The notes under the pieces were generated by a model, which searched no databases, was not told the DNA's origin, and was given only the letters and a program-made list of their open reading frames with translations. The position numbers and the translations under genes were made by a program. From an uncultured Veillonella sp. (GTDB lineage: Bacteria; Bacillota; Negativicutes; Veillonellales; Veillonellaceae), in the NCBI GenBank assembly GCA_900544365.1, contig UQVF01000067.1, positions 1-5,471 on the forward strand: a stretch of 5,471 bases of DNA. The letters run 5' to 3'. Positions 1 through 5,471 of the stretch are shown piece after piece. Each line of letters begins with the position of its first letter. Position 1 is the first letter of the stretch.

Positions 1-27
1 CGTGCTAAGAACTCTTTATATGAGTAG
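1..27 (+). CDS. Possible C-terminal end of an IS transposase (partial, 8 codons)
   Basis: Reading the plus strand from base 1 gives eight sense codons (RAKNSLYE) and then TAG at 25-27. The stop lies 22 bases inside the proposed IS boundary at 49, which is where a transposase stop is normally found in a single-ORF insertion sequence. It runs convergent to the permease gene. Eight residues are far too few to identify a family, so the call depends wholly on the adjacent terminal repeat. Another gene, or no gene at all, is quite possible. Confidence 0.3.
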   Translation, partial: RAKNSLYE

Positions 28-49
28 CCCCCACATTTGACAAAGAGCC
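1..49. mobile_element. Terminus of a probable ISL3-family insertion sequence (partial)
   Basis: Read inward on the minus strand from base 49, the sequence begins GGCTCTTTGTCAAATGTGG. This resembles the terminal inverted repeats I associate with ISL3-family elements, which start GG(C/T)TCTTTG and often carry TTTGTCAA. The outer edge would be between bases 49 and 50. The next eight bases (50-57, seven T then C) are AT-rich, and ISL3 elements usually make an 8-bp target duplication. Only one end is in the window, so neither the opposite repeat nor the duplication partner can be seen. The alternative is a non-mobile intergenic stretch with a weak hairpin. Recognition is from memory of the family, not from a search. 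Confidence 0.5.
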
Positions 50-56
50 TTTTTTT
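12..56 (+). terminator. Weak candidate rho-independent terminator for plus-strand transcription
   Basis: CTCTTT (12-17) and AAAGAG (42-47) are perfect inverted repeats separated by 24 bases. The right arm is followed by CC and seven T (50-56). This could end plus-strand transcription coming out of the putative IS. The stem is only 6 bp, AT-rich and long-looped, so it is weak. On the minus strand the stem gains two G:U pairs but no T-run follows it, so it is not a convincing terminator for the permease operon. Confidence 0.25.
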
Positions 57-65
57 CATATCCGA

Positions 66-1391
66 TTATAATTCTTCTGTTTCTTTAATTAAGCCTTGTT
101 TTTTCTTATTTAAATATAACAAATACAATGGTAAGATAATAATACAACCACCAAGGCCCCAAATCAATTGATTTGGTTTTGCTTGTGCCAGCATCCAAAG
201 AGATGTAATGATGGCAATCACAGGAACAATAATACCTCCTGGAATTTTGTATGGACGCTCTTTATGAGCCCATTTTTTACGGAAAATAATGACAGAAACA
301 CAAGTTGGTAAATACTGTGTAAACCGAGATACGGCACTGATAGCTGCCAATTGAACAAAGCTACCGCTCCATGCTAGTAATAAGCTAAACACACCTGTCA
401 CAATACATGCTACAACTGGTGTGCCCCAACTAGTACGTTTTGCTAGGATACTTGGTAACATACCATCTTCTGCCAAGGATGTTGCAATACGAGGCCCCAA
501 GAAAGATTGAGCAATGTTAATGCCACCCATAGATAACAACGTACCAGCTAGCACGAAATACATGCCCCATGGTCCCATAATTTGACCAAATGCCGTTTGC
601 AATGGTGCTTTATCATTAGCAAGGCTATCACCCATAATACCGATACATACTGCCAATACCAACATATATAGAACAGATACGATGATCATGACCGTAATGA
701 TGGCACGAGGTAAATTCTTTTTAGGATTTTCCATATCTTCTGCGGCTACCGCAATGGCTTCAAATCCAGTATACGCAAAGAATAACAATATCGCAGTGGC
801 TGCGAATGCGCCCGATACACCTCCATCTGAAAGTTCCACGAAATCTGGTACAAACGGTGTAAAGTTCGTTCCGTTAATAGCAAATAATCCGATCACAATA
901 AATGCAAATAAAGGCACTAACTTAGATACGGTAATCAAATTATTTAATATTTTTGTCATATTTACACCAATAATATTAATTACCGTCAATAAGACGATGA
1001 TAATCGTGGCGATGACATCTTTCATAAAGTCACCAGATAGTGCCGGAATAGCTGCCCCCAAGGCTGTCGCAAATCCCACCGCCATAACTGCCCAAGCGAT
1101 GAGCACTACAATCCATTTAAGAACCCCTACTTCAAATCCCCAAAAGTCACCTAAAGAATGTTTTGCGTATAAATATGGTCCTCCATTACGAGTGAAGAAT
1201 CCCGCTACTTCAGCAAAGCATAGCGCAATACAAATGGCAAGGAATGCATCAAATAACAGCACCCCTAAACTCGCTGGACCCATAAGGGCATATGCTTTAT
1301 TCGGCAATAAGAAAATCCCTGTTCCTACAATGGCGTTAATACCGAGGAGAACGATACTCCAAAAGCCAAATTTACTATCTTTTTGTTCCAT
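66..1391 (-). CDS. APC-superfamily amino acid permease
   Basis: This 441-residue polytopic inner-membrane protein has the usual length and pattern of an APC-superfamily amino acid transporter or antiporter with about 12 helices. Residues 17-27 carry the TM1 signature GINAIVGTGIF, whose glycine-rich break forms part of the substrate site in the family. Residues 59-71 (FAEVAGFFTRNGG) match the conserved TM2 end and loop. Residues 204-231 (FFAYTGFEAIAVAAEDMENP followed by KKNLPRAI) match the TM6 region and the loop after it. Hydrophobic segments lie near 11-30, 38-60, 88-114, 123-145, 152-172, 193-215, 230-252, 275-295, 323-342, 345-369, 384-403 and 408-427. The tail is short and charged. The ATG at 1391 has GAGG 6 bases upstream and lies one base after the stop of the C26 hydrolase gene, so the two are probably co-translated. 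The substrate cannot be read from sequence; an amino acid, or an amine/amino-acid exchange related to the hydrolase, is inferred. Confidence 0.88.
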   Translation of the reverse strand: MEQKDSKFGFWSIVLLGINAIVGTGIFLLPNKAYALMGPASLGVLLFDAFLAICIALCFAEVAGFFTRNGGPYLYAKHSLGDFWGFEVGVLKWIVVLIAWAVMAVGFATALGAAIPALSGDFMKDVIATIIIVLLTVINIIGVNMTKILNNLITVSKLVPLFAFIVIGLFAINGTNFTPFVPDFVELSDGGVSGAFAATAILLFFAYTGFEAIAVAAEDMENPKKNLPRAIITVMIIVSVLYMLVLAVCIGIMGDSLANDKAPLQTAFGQIMGPWGMYFVLAGTLLSMGGINIAQSFLGPRIATSLAEDGMLPSILAKRTSWGTPVVACIVTGVFSLLLAWSGSFVQLAAISAVSRFTQYLPTCVSVIIFRKKWAHKERPYKIPGGIIVPVIAIITSLWMLAQAKPNQLIWGLGGCIIILPLYLLYLNKKKQGLIKETEEL

Positions 1392-1392
1392 A

Positions 1393-2118
1393 TTAAGCCT
1401 CTTTCTTAGCAGCCTCTACAAAGTCTTTGAAAATCGCTGCATTCAACTCTGTATGACGCATCATTTCTGGATGGAATTGGTAAGTACGTAGGTATGGGTA
1501 GTCTGTGCCTTCCATAGCTTCTACTACGGTATCTTTTGCACGACCGACTACACGTAATCCTTCGCCTACTTCTTTCACAATTTGGTGGTGATGAGAGTTA
1601 ACCATAACTGTTTCAGAGTCTAAGATACCAAATAATTTGGAATCCTTTTCAATCACCATAGAATGAGTTGGTAATCCTGCTGTTTGATTTTGGGAATGCT
1701 TAATCGTAGCAAAGGCAGGCAAGTCTTGATATAAGGAACCTTTATGCGCTACATTGATAATTTGATGTCCACGACAGATCCCCATAATAGGAAGCTTGTA
1801 ATCTTTTGCATAGGCTAATAAATGCATATCAAAGATATCGCGTTCTGGCCAAATTTCACCTAATCCACGTTCTGGCTCTTCGCCATAGAATTGTGGAGCA
1901 ATATCATGCCCCCCAGAAAGAATGAGACCATCTAAGCGTTCCACCAATGCTTTCAATGTTGCTTCATCTTCTTGGAATGGAATAATCACAGGAATACCAC
2001 CTGCTTCTAATACAGACTGCACATAATCATCATTCACATAGGATCGTTTATACCCCGGAAATGGACCGCTTTGGTCAATCATATGAGAACCTGAGATACC
2101 GATTAATGGTTGTTTCAT
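1393..2118 (-). CDS. Class I glutamine-amidotransferase-fold hydrolase, peptidase C26 (gamma-glutamyl-GABA hydrolase-like)
   Basis: This 241-residue cytoplasmic protein fills the usual length of the C26/PuuD-like family, which cleaves gamma-glutamyl amides such as gamma-glutamyl-GABA to release glutamate. The N-terminal PLIGISGS fits the family. SGGHD at 68-72 is the oxyanion-loop region, RDIFD at 93-97 is a family motif, and the nucleophile elbow is GICRGHQ with Cys115. NSHHHQ lies at 174-179, and the rest of the triad is FHPE with His216 and Glu218, so all three catalytic residues are intact. Upstream in-frame starts exist at GTG 2127 and ATG 2124. I prefer ATG 2118 because GGAG then ends 10 bases upstream, against 4 for 2124 and 1 for the GTG, but 2124 is a real alternative. 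It has its own promoter-like sequence and is paired with the permease. No glutamine-synthetase-like puuA, puuB or puuC is visible, so putrescine degradation by the Puu route is not supported and the true substrate is unknown. Confidence 0.9.
   Translation of the reverse strand: MKQPLIGISGSHMIDQSGPFPGYKRSYVNDDYVQSVLEAGGIPVIIPFQEDEATLKALVERLDGLILSGGHDIAPQFYGEEPERGLGEIWPERDIFDMHLLAYAKDYKLPIMGICRGHQIINVAHKGSLYQDLPAFATIKHSQNQTAGLPTHSMVIEKDSKLFGILDSETVMVNSHHHQIVKEVGEGLRVVGRAKDTVVEAMEGTDYPYLRTYQFHPEMMRHTELNAAIFKDFVEAAKKEA
1398..1401 (-). promoter_or_regulatory. Ribosome binding site of the permease, inside the hydrolase gene
   Basis: On the minus strand GAGG, preceded by AAA, ends 6 bases before the permease ATG. 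It lies within the last codons of the upstream hydrolase, whose TAA is followed by one base and then the ATG (TAATATG). This arrangement is typical of translational coupling or reinitiation. Confidence 0.7.
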
Positions 2119-2128
2119 AGACATCACT

Positions 2129-2134
2129 CTCCTT
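2129..2134 (-). promoter_or_regulatory. Ribosome binding site of the C26 hydrolase
   Basis: AAGGAG on the minus strand lies upstream of three in-frame candidate starts: GTG 2127 (1 base away), ATG 2124 (4 bases) and ATG 2118 (10 bases). Spacing rules out the GTG and leaves the two ATGs, with 2118 slightly favoured. Confidence 0.75.
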
Positions 2135-2159
2135 ACTACTTTTGTATGAGTCTATACCT

Positions 2160-2188
2160 ATGATAAAGGATATAAGTCGATATGACAA
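2160..2188 (-). promoter_or_regulatory. Sigma70/SigA-type promoter for the hydrolase-permease unit
   Basis: On the minus strand TTGTCA (2188-2183) and TATCAT (2165-2160) are separated by exactly 17 bp. Each differs from the consensus by one base. The expected start is near 2153, giving a leader of about 30 bases before the hydrolase ATG. The box lies in the gap after the prpF stop at 2214. It suggests the left two genes can be transcribed independently of acn-prpF, although read-through is not excluded. Confidence 0.6.
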
Positions 2189-2206
2189 CCAAAAAATCAC
2201 TTATCC
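2168..2206. repeat. Imperfect inverted repeat spanning the -35 region (possible operator)
   Basis: On the plus strand GGATATAAGT (2168-2177) faces ACTTATCC (2199-2206). They make an 8-bp dyad with a two-base insertion in one arm and a 21-base centre that contains the -35 hexamer. It is placed where a regulator could bind, but the arms are AT-rich and imperfect and may be chance. No T-run follows on the minus strand that would make it a good terminator for prpF. Confidence 0.25.
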
Positions 2207-2213
2207 AATGATG

Positions 2214-3377
2214 CTACTTTTTTATTGATACGTAGGCGATGCCATCCATAATAGGACGAGCAGTTCTTGCTACACCCGCTTTGGCAACGCTCAAACGCTC
2301 TGTATCAATATCAATATTAAAAGTGAAAGTTCCACTCGGATGACCTAGAGTAACAGTTTTCGTACGCTTAGCTTCTTCACTTACCACATCATTGACTACA
2401 GTCCCTGGAATTAATGCCGCTGTGGCTGTAGCAATTCCTCCAGTGACTGCATATGCTTTGTGAATCGCCGATAAAGCTTTAGTACGTGCTACTATATCTA
2501 TGGATCCCTCTTCAATGACACGACCCTGTATATCAGTATACGTAGAAGCAGTTCCCACCATACATACCTTTGGAATTGCTGGGCTAGCACTTTCTTTTGA
2601 TGTGGCCAATCCCATTCTGACAGCACCAGTCCTACGAATATCTTCTAATATATCTAATAGCCCCTCTGTGTCCATTTCGATTTCACTTGGCATTTCTGTT
2701 CCTGTATACCCTAAGTCTTCTGCTTTCACAAATACACTTGGGGTTGCAGAATCCACAAAGCTTACGTCTAAGGTATGATTGTTCTTTGCTATATGCGCAT
2801 TGCCTCTTTCCAACGTAATGGTATCCCGCACATTACCTGTAGGTAATAATTTTCCCGTTTTAGAACCACTAGGGGATTGAAAATAGAGCATAATCTGAGC
2901 CCCTGTGCCTGGAACTCCATCGATGGAGAAGTCTCCTGTTACAACTGGTACTCCATCTTGTACCGGTATATGCGCTTCTATGATTTTGTGGGTATTCGTA
3001 TTATGTATACGAACCACGGTAATCGGCTCTACTGGTTCTACCAACCCACGTAAAATCGCAAAGATACCAACTCCAGATGAAATATTACCGCAGTTACCCT
3101 CATAGTCTACTACTGCATCAGGAATCCCTACATAACCAAATGTGTAGTCTACATCGCAAGCCTCTACTGTACTTGGTCCTACAATGGCCACTTTACTAGT
3201 TAATGGATCAGCACCACCTATGCCATCAATTTGTCGTACATCAGGACTACCATATAAGGATAAAATGACTTGATCTCGCTCAGATGCATTGGATGGTAAA
3301 TCGGAAGCAAGTAAATAAGCACCTTTACTGGTACCACCACGGATATATAATACTGGTAGTTGTAAACATTCTTTCAT
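2214..3377 (-). CDS. prpF: PrpF-family aconitate/methylaconitate isomerase
   Basis: This 387-residue cytoplasmic protein belongs to the PrpF family (diaminopimelate-epimerase-like fold). Known members move the double bond of 2-methylaconitate, can isomerise trans-aconitate to cis-aconitate, or act on related oxalomesaconate or methylitaconate. The family start motif RGGTSKG lies at 13-19. Lys62 in PLTSKVAIV and Cys96 in GNCGN are spaced 34 residues apart, as are the active-site Lys73 and Cys107 of Shewanella PrpF as I recall them. GHPSG (345-349) and the C-terminal ARTARPIMDG (370-379) are further hallmarks. Length is normal and the frame is intact. Two tandem ATGs exist; GAGGTG ends 2 bases before 3380 and 5 before 3377, so 3377 is preferred. 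The gene follows the aconitase gene after an 82-base gap with a hairpin, a genetic pairing like AcnD/PrpF. Family membership is clear; the substrate (trans-aconitate, methylaconitate or other) is inferred from the neighbour. Confidence 0.9.
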   Translation of the reverse strand: MKECLQLPVLYIRGGTSKGAYLLASDLPSNASERDQVILSLYGSPDVRQIDGIGGADPLTSKVAIVGPSTVEACDVDYTFGYVGIPDAVVDYEGNCGNISSGVGIFAILRGLVEPVEPITVVRIHNTNTHKIIEAHIPVQDGVPVVTGDFSIDGVPGTGAQIMLYFQSPSGSKTGKLLPTGNVRDTITLERGNAHIAKNNHTLDVSFVDSATPSVFVKAEDLGYTGTEMPSEIEMDTEGLLDILEDIRRTGAVRMGLATSKESASPAIPKVCMVGTASTYTDIQGRVIEEGSIDIVARTKALSAIHKAYAVTGGIATATAALIPGTVVNDVVSEEAKRTKTVTLGHPSGTFTFNIDIDTERLSVAKAGVARTARPIMDGIAYVSIKK

Positions 3378-3382
3378 CATAA

Positions 3383-3388
3383 CACCTC
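3383..3388 (-). promoter_or_regulatory. Ribosome binding site of prpF
   Basis: GAGGTG on the minus strand lies just upstream of a tandem ATGATG. Spacing to the second ATG (3377) is 5 bases, and to the first only 2, which decides for the second. It begins 7 bases after the foot of the intercistronic hairpin. Confidence 0.65.
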
Positions 3389-3395
3389 ATATACA

Positions 3396-3426
3396 GATAA
3401 TGACACAGTCTCCCTGTGCCATTATC
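3396..3426 (-). promoter_or_regulatory. Intercistronic RNA hairpin between acn and prpF
   Basis: On the minus strand GATAATGGCACAG, loop GGAGA, CTGTGTCATTATC forms an uninterrupted 13-bp stem. Twelve pairs are Watson-Crick and one is G:U. On the plus strand the same position is an A/C mismatch, so only the sense transcript of this operon folds perfectly. Two wobbles and one A:U pair can extend the foot. No U-run follows (next bases TGTATATG), so it is unlikely to be a full terminator. A processing or stability element, or control of prpF translation, is more likely. Confidence 0.7.
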
Positions 3427-3462
3427 CATTCTATTAATAATTCATACTATGTTCGTAATCTA

Positions 3463-5397
3463 CTATTGACCACCATTACGCAAGAAGTTTAATTTACCTC
3501 CTGCTTTCACAATTTCTAATTGTCGTTCATTTAATGGTGTTCTTAATGTGTAGGTAGTAGATTTTGTTTTATTTTCTATAGTAAACACACCAGATGCAAA
3601 GGAAGCATCATCACAATGATAGAATAATTCATCACCTTCTTGAAGGCTCTCATAATCTGCATCATTTTCAAATAATAAAGGCAAAATACCAAAGTTAACA
3701 AGATTATCCATATGAATCCGTTCAATAGATTTTGCAATTACTGCTTTTACCCCTAAATACATTGGGCAAAGGGCTGCATGTTCACGAGAAGATCCTTGCC
3801 CATAACTTTCACGAGCTACAATCACATTATAGTATCCATGCTCGATATTTACTTTACACTGCTCCGCAAAATCTGGTTTTACAGGGCTGAATACATATTG
3901 ACTATATTTAGGCACATTAGATCTAAATTTCAAATATGGTCCAGCTGGCATAATATGATCTGTAGTAATTTTATCTTCTACTTTGATGGTTACTTTAGCG
4001 GAAATAGTTTCTGGTAAAGCAATATTACTAGGAGGTTCCCCAATATTAGGGCCACGTAGAATAGATTGGTTCACATCGCAGCTTGGAGCAACAATCAAGG
4101 AATCATCAATGTCATACACCTCAGGAAGCTTAATCGTTGGTACTTCTAAGCCTATTTCACGAGGATCCGTAATCGTCCCTGTCAAAGCAGAAGCTACTGC
4201 CGTTTCAGCAGATACCAAATGTACTAAGGCATCTTTAGTACCACTACGGCCTTCGTAGTTACGATTATTCGTACGCAAAGAAATAGATTTTGTTCGTGGT
4301 GCTTGTCCGCAACCTACACAGAATCCACAAGTACTTTCAAGGATACGCGCTCCGGAAGCAATGATATCTGCTAATGCTCCATTTTTTGCAATCATAGCTA
4401 ATACTTGCTTAGATCCAGGAGCTACGCCAAAACTCACATCTGGATGAATCTTACGTCCTTTCAACATTGCTGCCACCATCATTAAATCTCGGTAACTGGA
4501 ATTGGTACAGCTTCCTACTAGTACTTGGTCCACTGCAACATCTTTTAATTCTGCTACTGTTTTTACATTATCTGGAGAATGTGGACATGCAATCATAGGC
4601 ACTAATGTGTTTAGATCAATTTCGATAATTTCATCATACTGCGCATCTTCATCTGCTTGTAATTCTACCCATACATCTTCACGACCTTGAGCTCGTAAAA
4701 ACTCTTTTGTTTTTGCATCACTTGGGAAAATGGATGTAGTGATTCCCATTTCTGCACCCATATTTGTGATTGTTGCTCTCTCCGGTACTGTTAAAGATAC
4801 CACACCTTCACCTGTATACTCGATGGCTGTTCCTACATTTCCTTTAGTGGTTAAAATACTTAATACCTTTAACACGATATCTTTTGCTGCACACCAAGGT
4901 TGTAACTGTCCATTTAGCTTAATATTTGTGACTTTTGGACAAATTAAATGAAATGGCTTTCCTGCCATAGAGGCAGCTACATCCATACCACCAACACCTA
5001 CAGCAAACATTCCTAAACCTCCAGAGGTCGGAGTATGACTATCCGCTCCTACTAATGTTTGTCCTGGTCTAGCAAATCGTTCCACATGAACTTGGTGGCA
5101 GATACCATTACCCGCTTTTGAGTAATAAATACCATATTTACTTGCTACATCTTGTAAATATTTATGATCATCTGCATTTTCAAATCCATCTTGTAATGTA
5201 TTATGATCTATATACGATACGGATAGGGTTTTTACTGCATCCAAACCTAAGGATTCAAATTCTAAATATGCCATAGTCCCTGTAGCATCTTGTGTTAAGG
5301 TTTGGTCAATGGTAATAGCAATATCTTCACCTGCAACCAATTTTCCCTCTACTAAATGAGATTTCAATATTTTATAGATTAAACTTTTGCCTGCCAT
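3463..5397 (-). CDS. acn: Aconitate hydratase, compact Aquifex-type
   Basis: This 644-residue cytoplasmic [4Fe-4S] hydro-lyase interconverts citrate, cis-aconitate and isocitrate. Its length fits the compact Aquifex-type aconitase class, not the roughly 860-890-residue AcnA/AcnB/AcnD enzymes. In order it shows DATGTMAYLEFESLG (37-51), DHNTLQ (64-69) and DSHTPTSGG (119-127). Cluster ligands are Cys297 in VGSCTNSS, then Cys357 and Cys360 in CGFCVGCG. NNRNYEGRSGT (377-387) follows, then the linker to the swivel domain from about 465, with KITTDHIMPAG (476-486) and the active-site SYGQGSSREHA (531-541). Large and swivel domains are in one chain, which argues against a two-subunit isopropylmalate or homoaconitate enzyme. 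The ATG has AGGAGGA upstream at good spacing, and tandem stops TAGTAG end the gene. Unusual points are Phe358 where Pro is typical, and an extra Cys363. It is the first gene of the acn-prpF pair and may supply isocitrate for 2-oxoglutarate and glutamate; methylaconitate hydration is a possible alternative role. Confidence 0.93.
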   Translation of the reverse strand: MAGKSLIYKILKSHLVEGKLVAGEDIAITIDQTLTQDATGTMAYLEFESLGLDAVKTLSVSYIDHNTLQDGFENADDHKYLQDVASKYGIYYSKAGNGICHQVHVERFARPGQTLVGADSHTPTSGGLGMFAVGVGGMDVAASMAGKPFHLICPKVTNIKLNGQLQPWCAAKDIVLKVLSILTTKGNVGTAIEYTGEGVVSLTVPERATITNMGAEMGITTSIFPSDAKTKEFLRAQGREDVWVELQADEDAQYDEIIEIDLNTLVPMIACPHSPDNVKTVAELKDVAVDQVLVGSCTNSSYRDLMMVAAMLKGRKIHPDVSFGVAPGSKQVLAMIAKNGALADIIASGARILESTCGFCVGCGQAPRTKSISLRTNNRNYEGRSGTKDALVHLVSAETAVASALTGTITDPREIGLEVPTIKLPEVYDIDDSLIVAPSCDVNQSILRGPNIGEPPSNIALPETISAKVTIKVEDKITTDHIMPAGPYLKFRSNVPKYSQYVFSPVKPDFAEQCKVNIEHGYYNVIVARESYGQGSSREHAALCPMYLGVKAVIAKSIERIHMDNLVNFGILPLLFENDADYESLQEGDELFYHCDDASFASGVFTIENKTKSTTYTLRTPLNERQLEIVKAGGKLNFLRNGGQ

Positions 5398-5402
5398 CTT
5401 AG

Positions 5403-5409
5403 TCCTCCT
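5403..5409 (-). promoter_or_regulatory. Ribosome binding site of the aconitase gene
   Basis: A near-perfect AGGAGGA on the minus strand, with 5 bases between it and the ATG at 5397, fixes the start codon and predicts strong translation. Confidence 0.85.
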
Positions 5410-5425
5410 ACTTATGACTAACTAC

Positions 5426-5446
5426 GGTATTACCTTACCTAAAGGT
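5426..5446. repeat. Two adjacent small palindromes in the aconitase leader (possible operator)
   Basis: On the plus strand GGTATTACC (5426-5434, arms GGTA/TACC) is followed two bases later by ACCTAAAGGT (5437-5446, arms ACCT/AGGT). They lie between the candidate -10 box and the ribosome binding site, where a repressor could act, or where alternative pairing in the leader RNA could. The arms are only 4 bp each, so chance is a serious alternative. Confidence 0.25.
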
Positions 5447-5458
5447 CTTTATATTTTA

Positions 5459-5464
5459 ATTATA
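5459..5464 (-). promoter_or_regulatory. Candidate -10 box of the aconitase promoter
   Basis: A perfect TATAAT on the minus strand would place the start near 5452 and give a leader of about 55 bases. The -35 hexamer would fall about 17 bp beyond, outside the window, so the promoter cannot be confirmed. The surrounding bases are very AT-rich, so a TATAAT by chance is quite possible. Confidence 0.4.
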
Positions 5465-5471
5465 TATGGTA

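Noticed and set aside
682..1491. Long open frame on the plus strand (269 codons)
   Set aside because: It lies antisense to the permease and the end of the hydrolase gene, both with clear family motifs. Its translation is low-complexity, without recognisable domains or a convincing ribosome binding site.
2125..2127. GTG start for the C26 hydrolase
   Set aside because: The ribosome binding site ends only one base before it, too close for initiation, while two in-frame ATGs follow within nine bases.
2189..2213. Terminator after prpF using the run of six T on the minus strand
   Set aside because: No stable stem lies directly before the T-run, so it does not form a rho-independent terminator by inspection.
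2500..3105. Two plus-strand open frames of 92 and 66 codons opposite prpF
   Set aside because: They mirror the codons of the intact prpF gene and show no motif or independent start signal.
3421..3462. Possible separate prpF promoter using GATAAT as a -10 box
   Set aside because: The bases 17 bp upstream read TAGTAT, which is not a usable -35, and GATAAT is part of the hairpin stem. Cotranscription with acn is simpler.
3778..4951. Several plus-strand open frames of 62-91 codons opposite the aconitase gene
   Set aside because: They are antisense shadows of a strongly conserved enzyme and overlap one another, with no supporting signals.
66..5397. Complete methylcitrate (propionate degradation) operon
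   Set aside because: Only aconitase and PrpF homologues are present. No methylcitrate synthase or methylisocitrate lyase is seen, and the aconitase is the compact class, not AcnD-sized.

Overview
The window is a compact, low-GC, gene-dense bacterial segment. All four full genes lie on the minus strand, so transcription runs from right to left. Strong AGGAGG-type ribosome binding sites, short spacers and the style of the proteins point to an anaerobic Firmicutes-like organism. My best guess is a Veillonella-type member of the Negativicutes, but this rests on general resemblance and not on a search.

Right part (about 5471 to 2214). A short leader holds a TATAAT box and two small palindromes next to an excellent ribosome binding site. 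It precedes a 644-residue aconitase of the compact 'Aquifex-type' class. An 82-base gap with a strong 13-bp RNA hairpin follows, then a PrpF-family aconitate isomerase of the AcnD/PrpF type. The pair suggests handling of aconitate or methylaconitate isomers: PrpF moves the double bond, and aconitase hydrates the cis form to isocitrate (or the methyl equivalent). This could feed 2-oxoglutarate and glutamate. No prpB or prpC gene is present in the window, so a methylcitrate cycle cannot be concluded.

Middle and left part (about 2213 to 66). A well-formed promoter (TTGTCA, 17 bp, TATCAT) sits in the 86-base gap after prpF. It appears to start a second unit: a class I glutamine-amidotransferase-fold hydrolase (peptidase C26, gamma-glutamyl-GABA hydrolase-like) followed, one base after its stop, by an APC-superfamily amino acid permease. 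These two are probably translationally coupled. They plausibly import or exchange an amino acid or amine and hydrolyse a gamma-glutamyl compound to glutamate. Both units therefore touch the 2-oxoglutarate/glutamate node, which is inference.

Left edge (1 to about 57). Bases 1-49 look like the terminus of an ISL3-like insertion sequence, perhaps with the last eight codons of its transposase on the plus strand. The element abuts a run of seven T about 16 bases past the permease stop. I see no dedicated terminator for the permease unit inside the window. There is no gene-free stretch over 300 bases and no tRNA, rRNA or CRISPR array.
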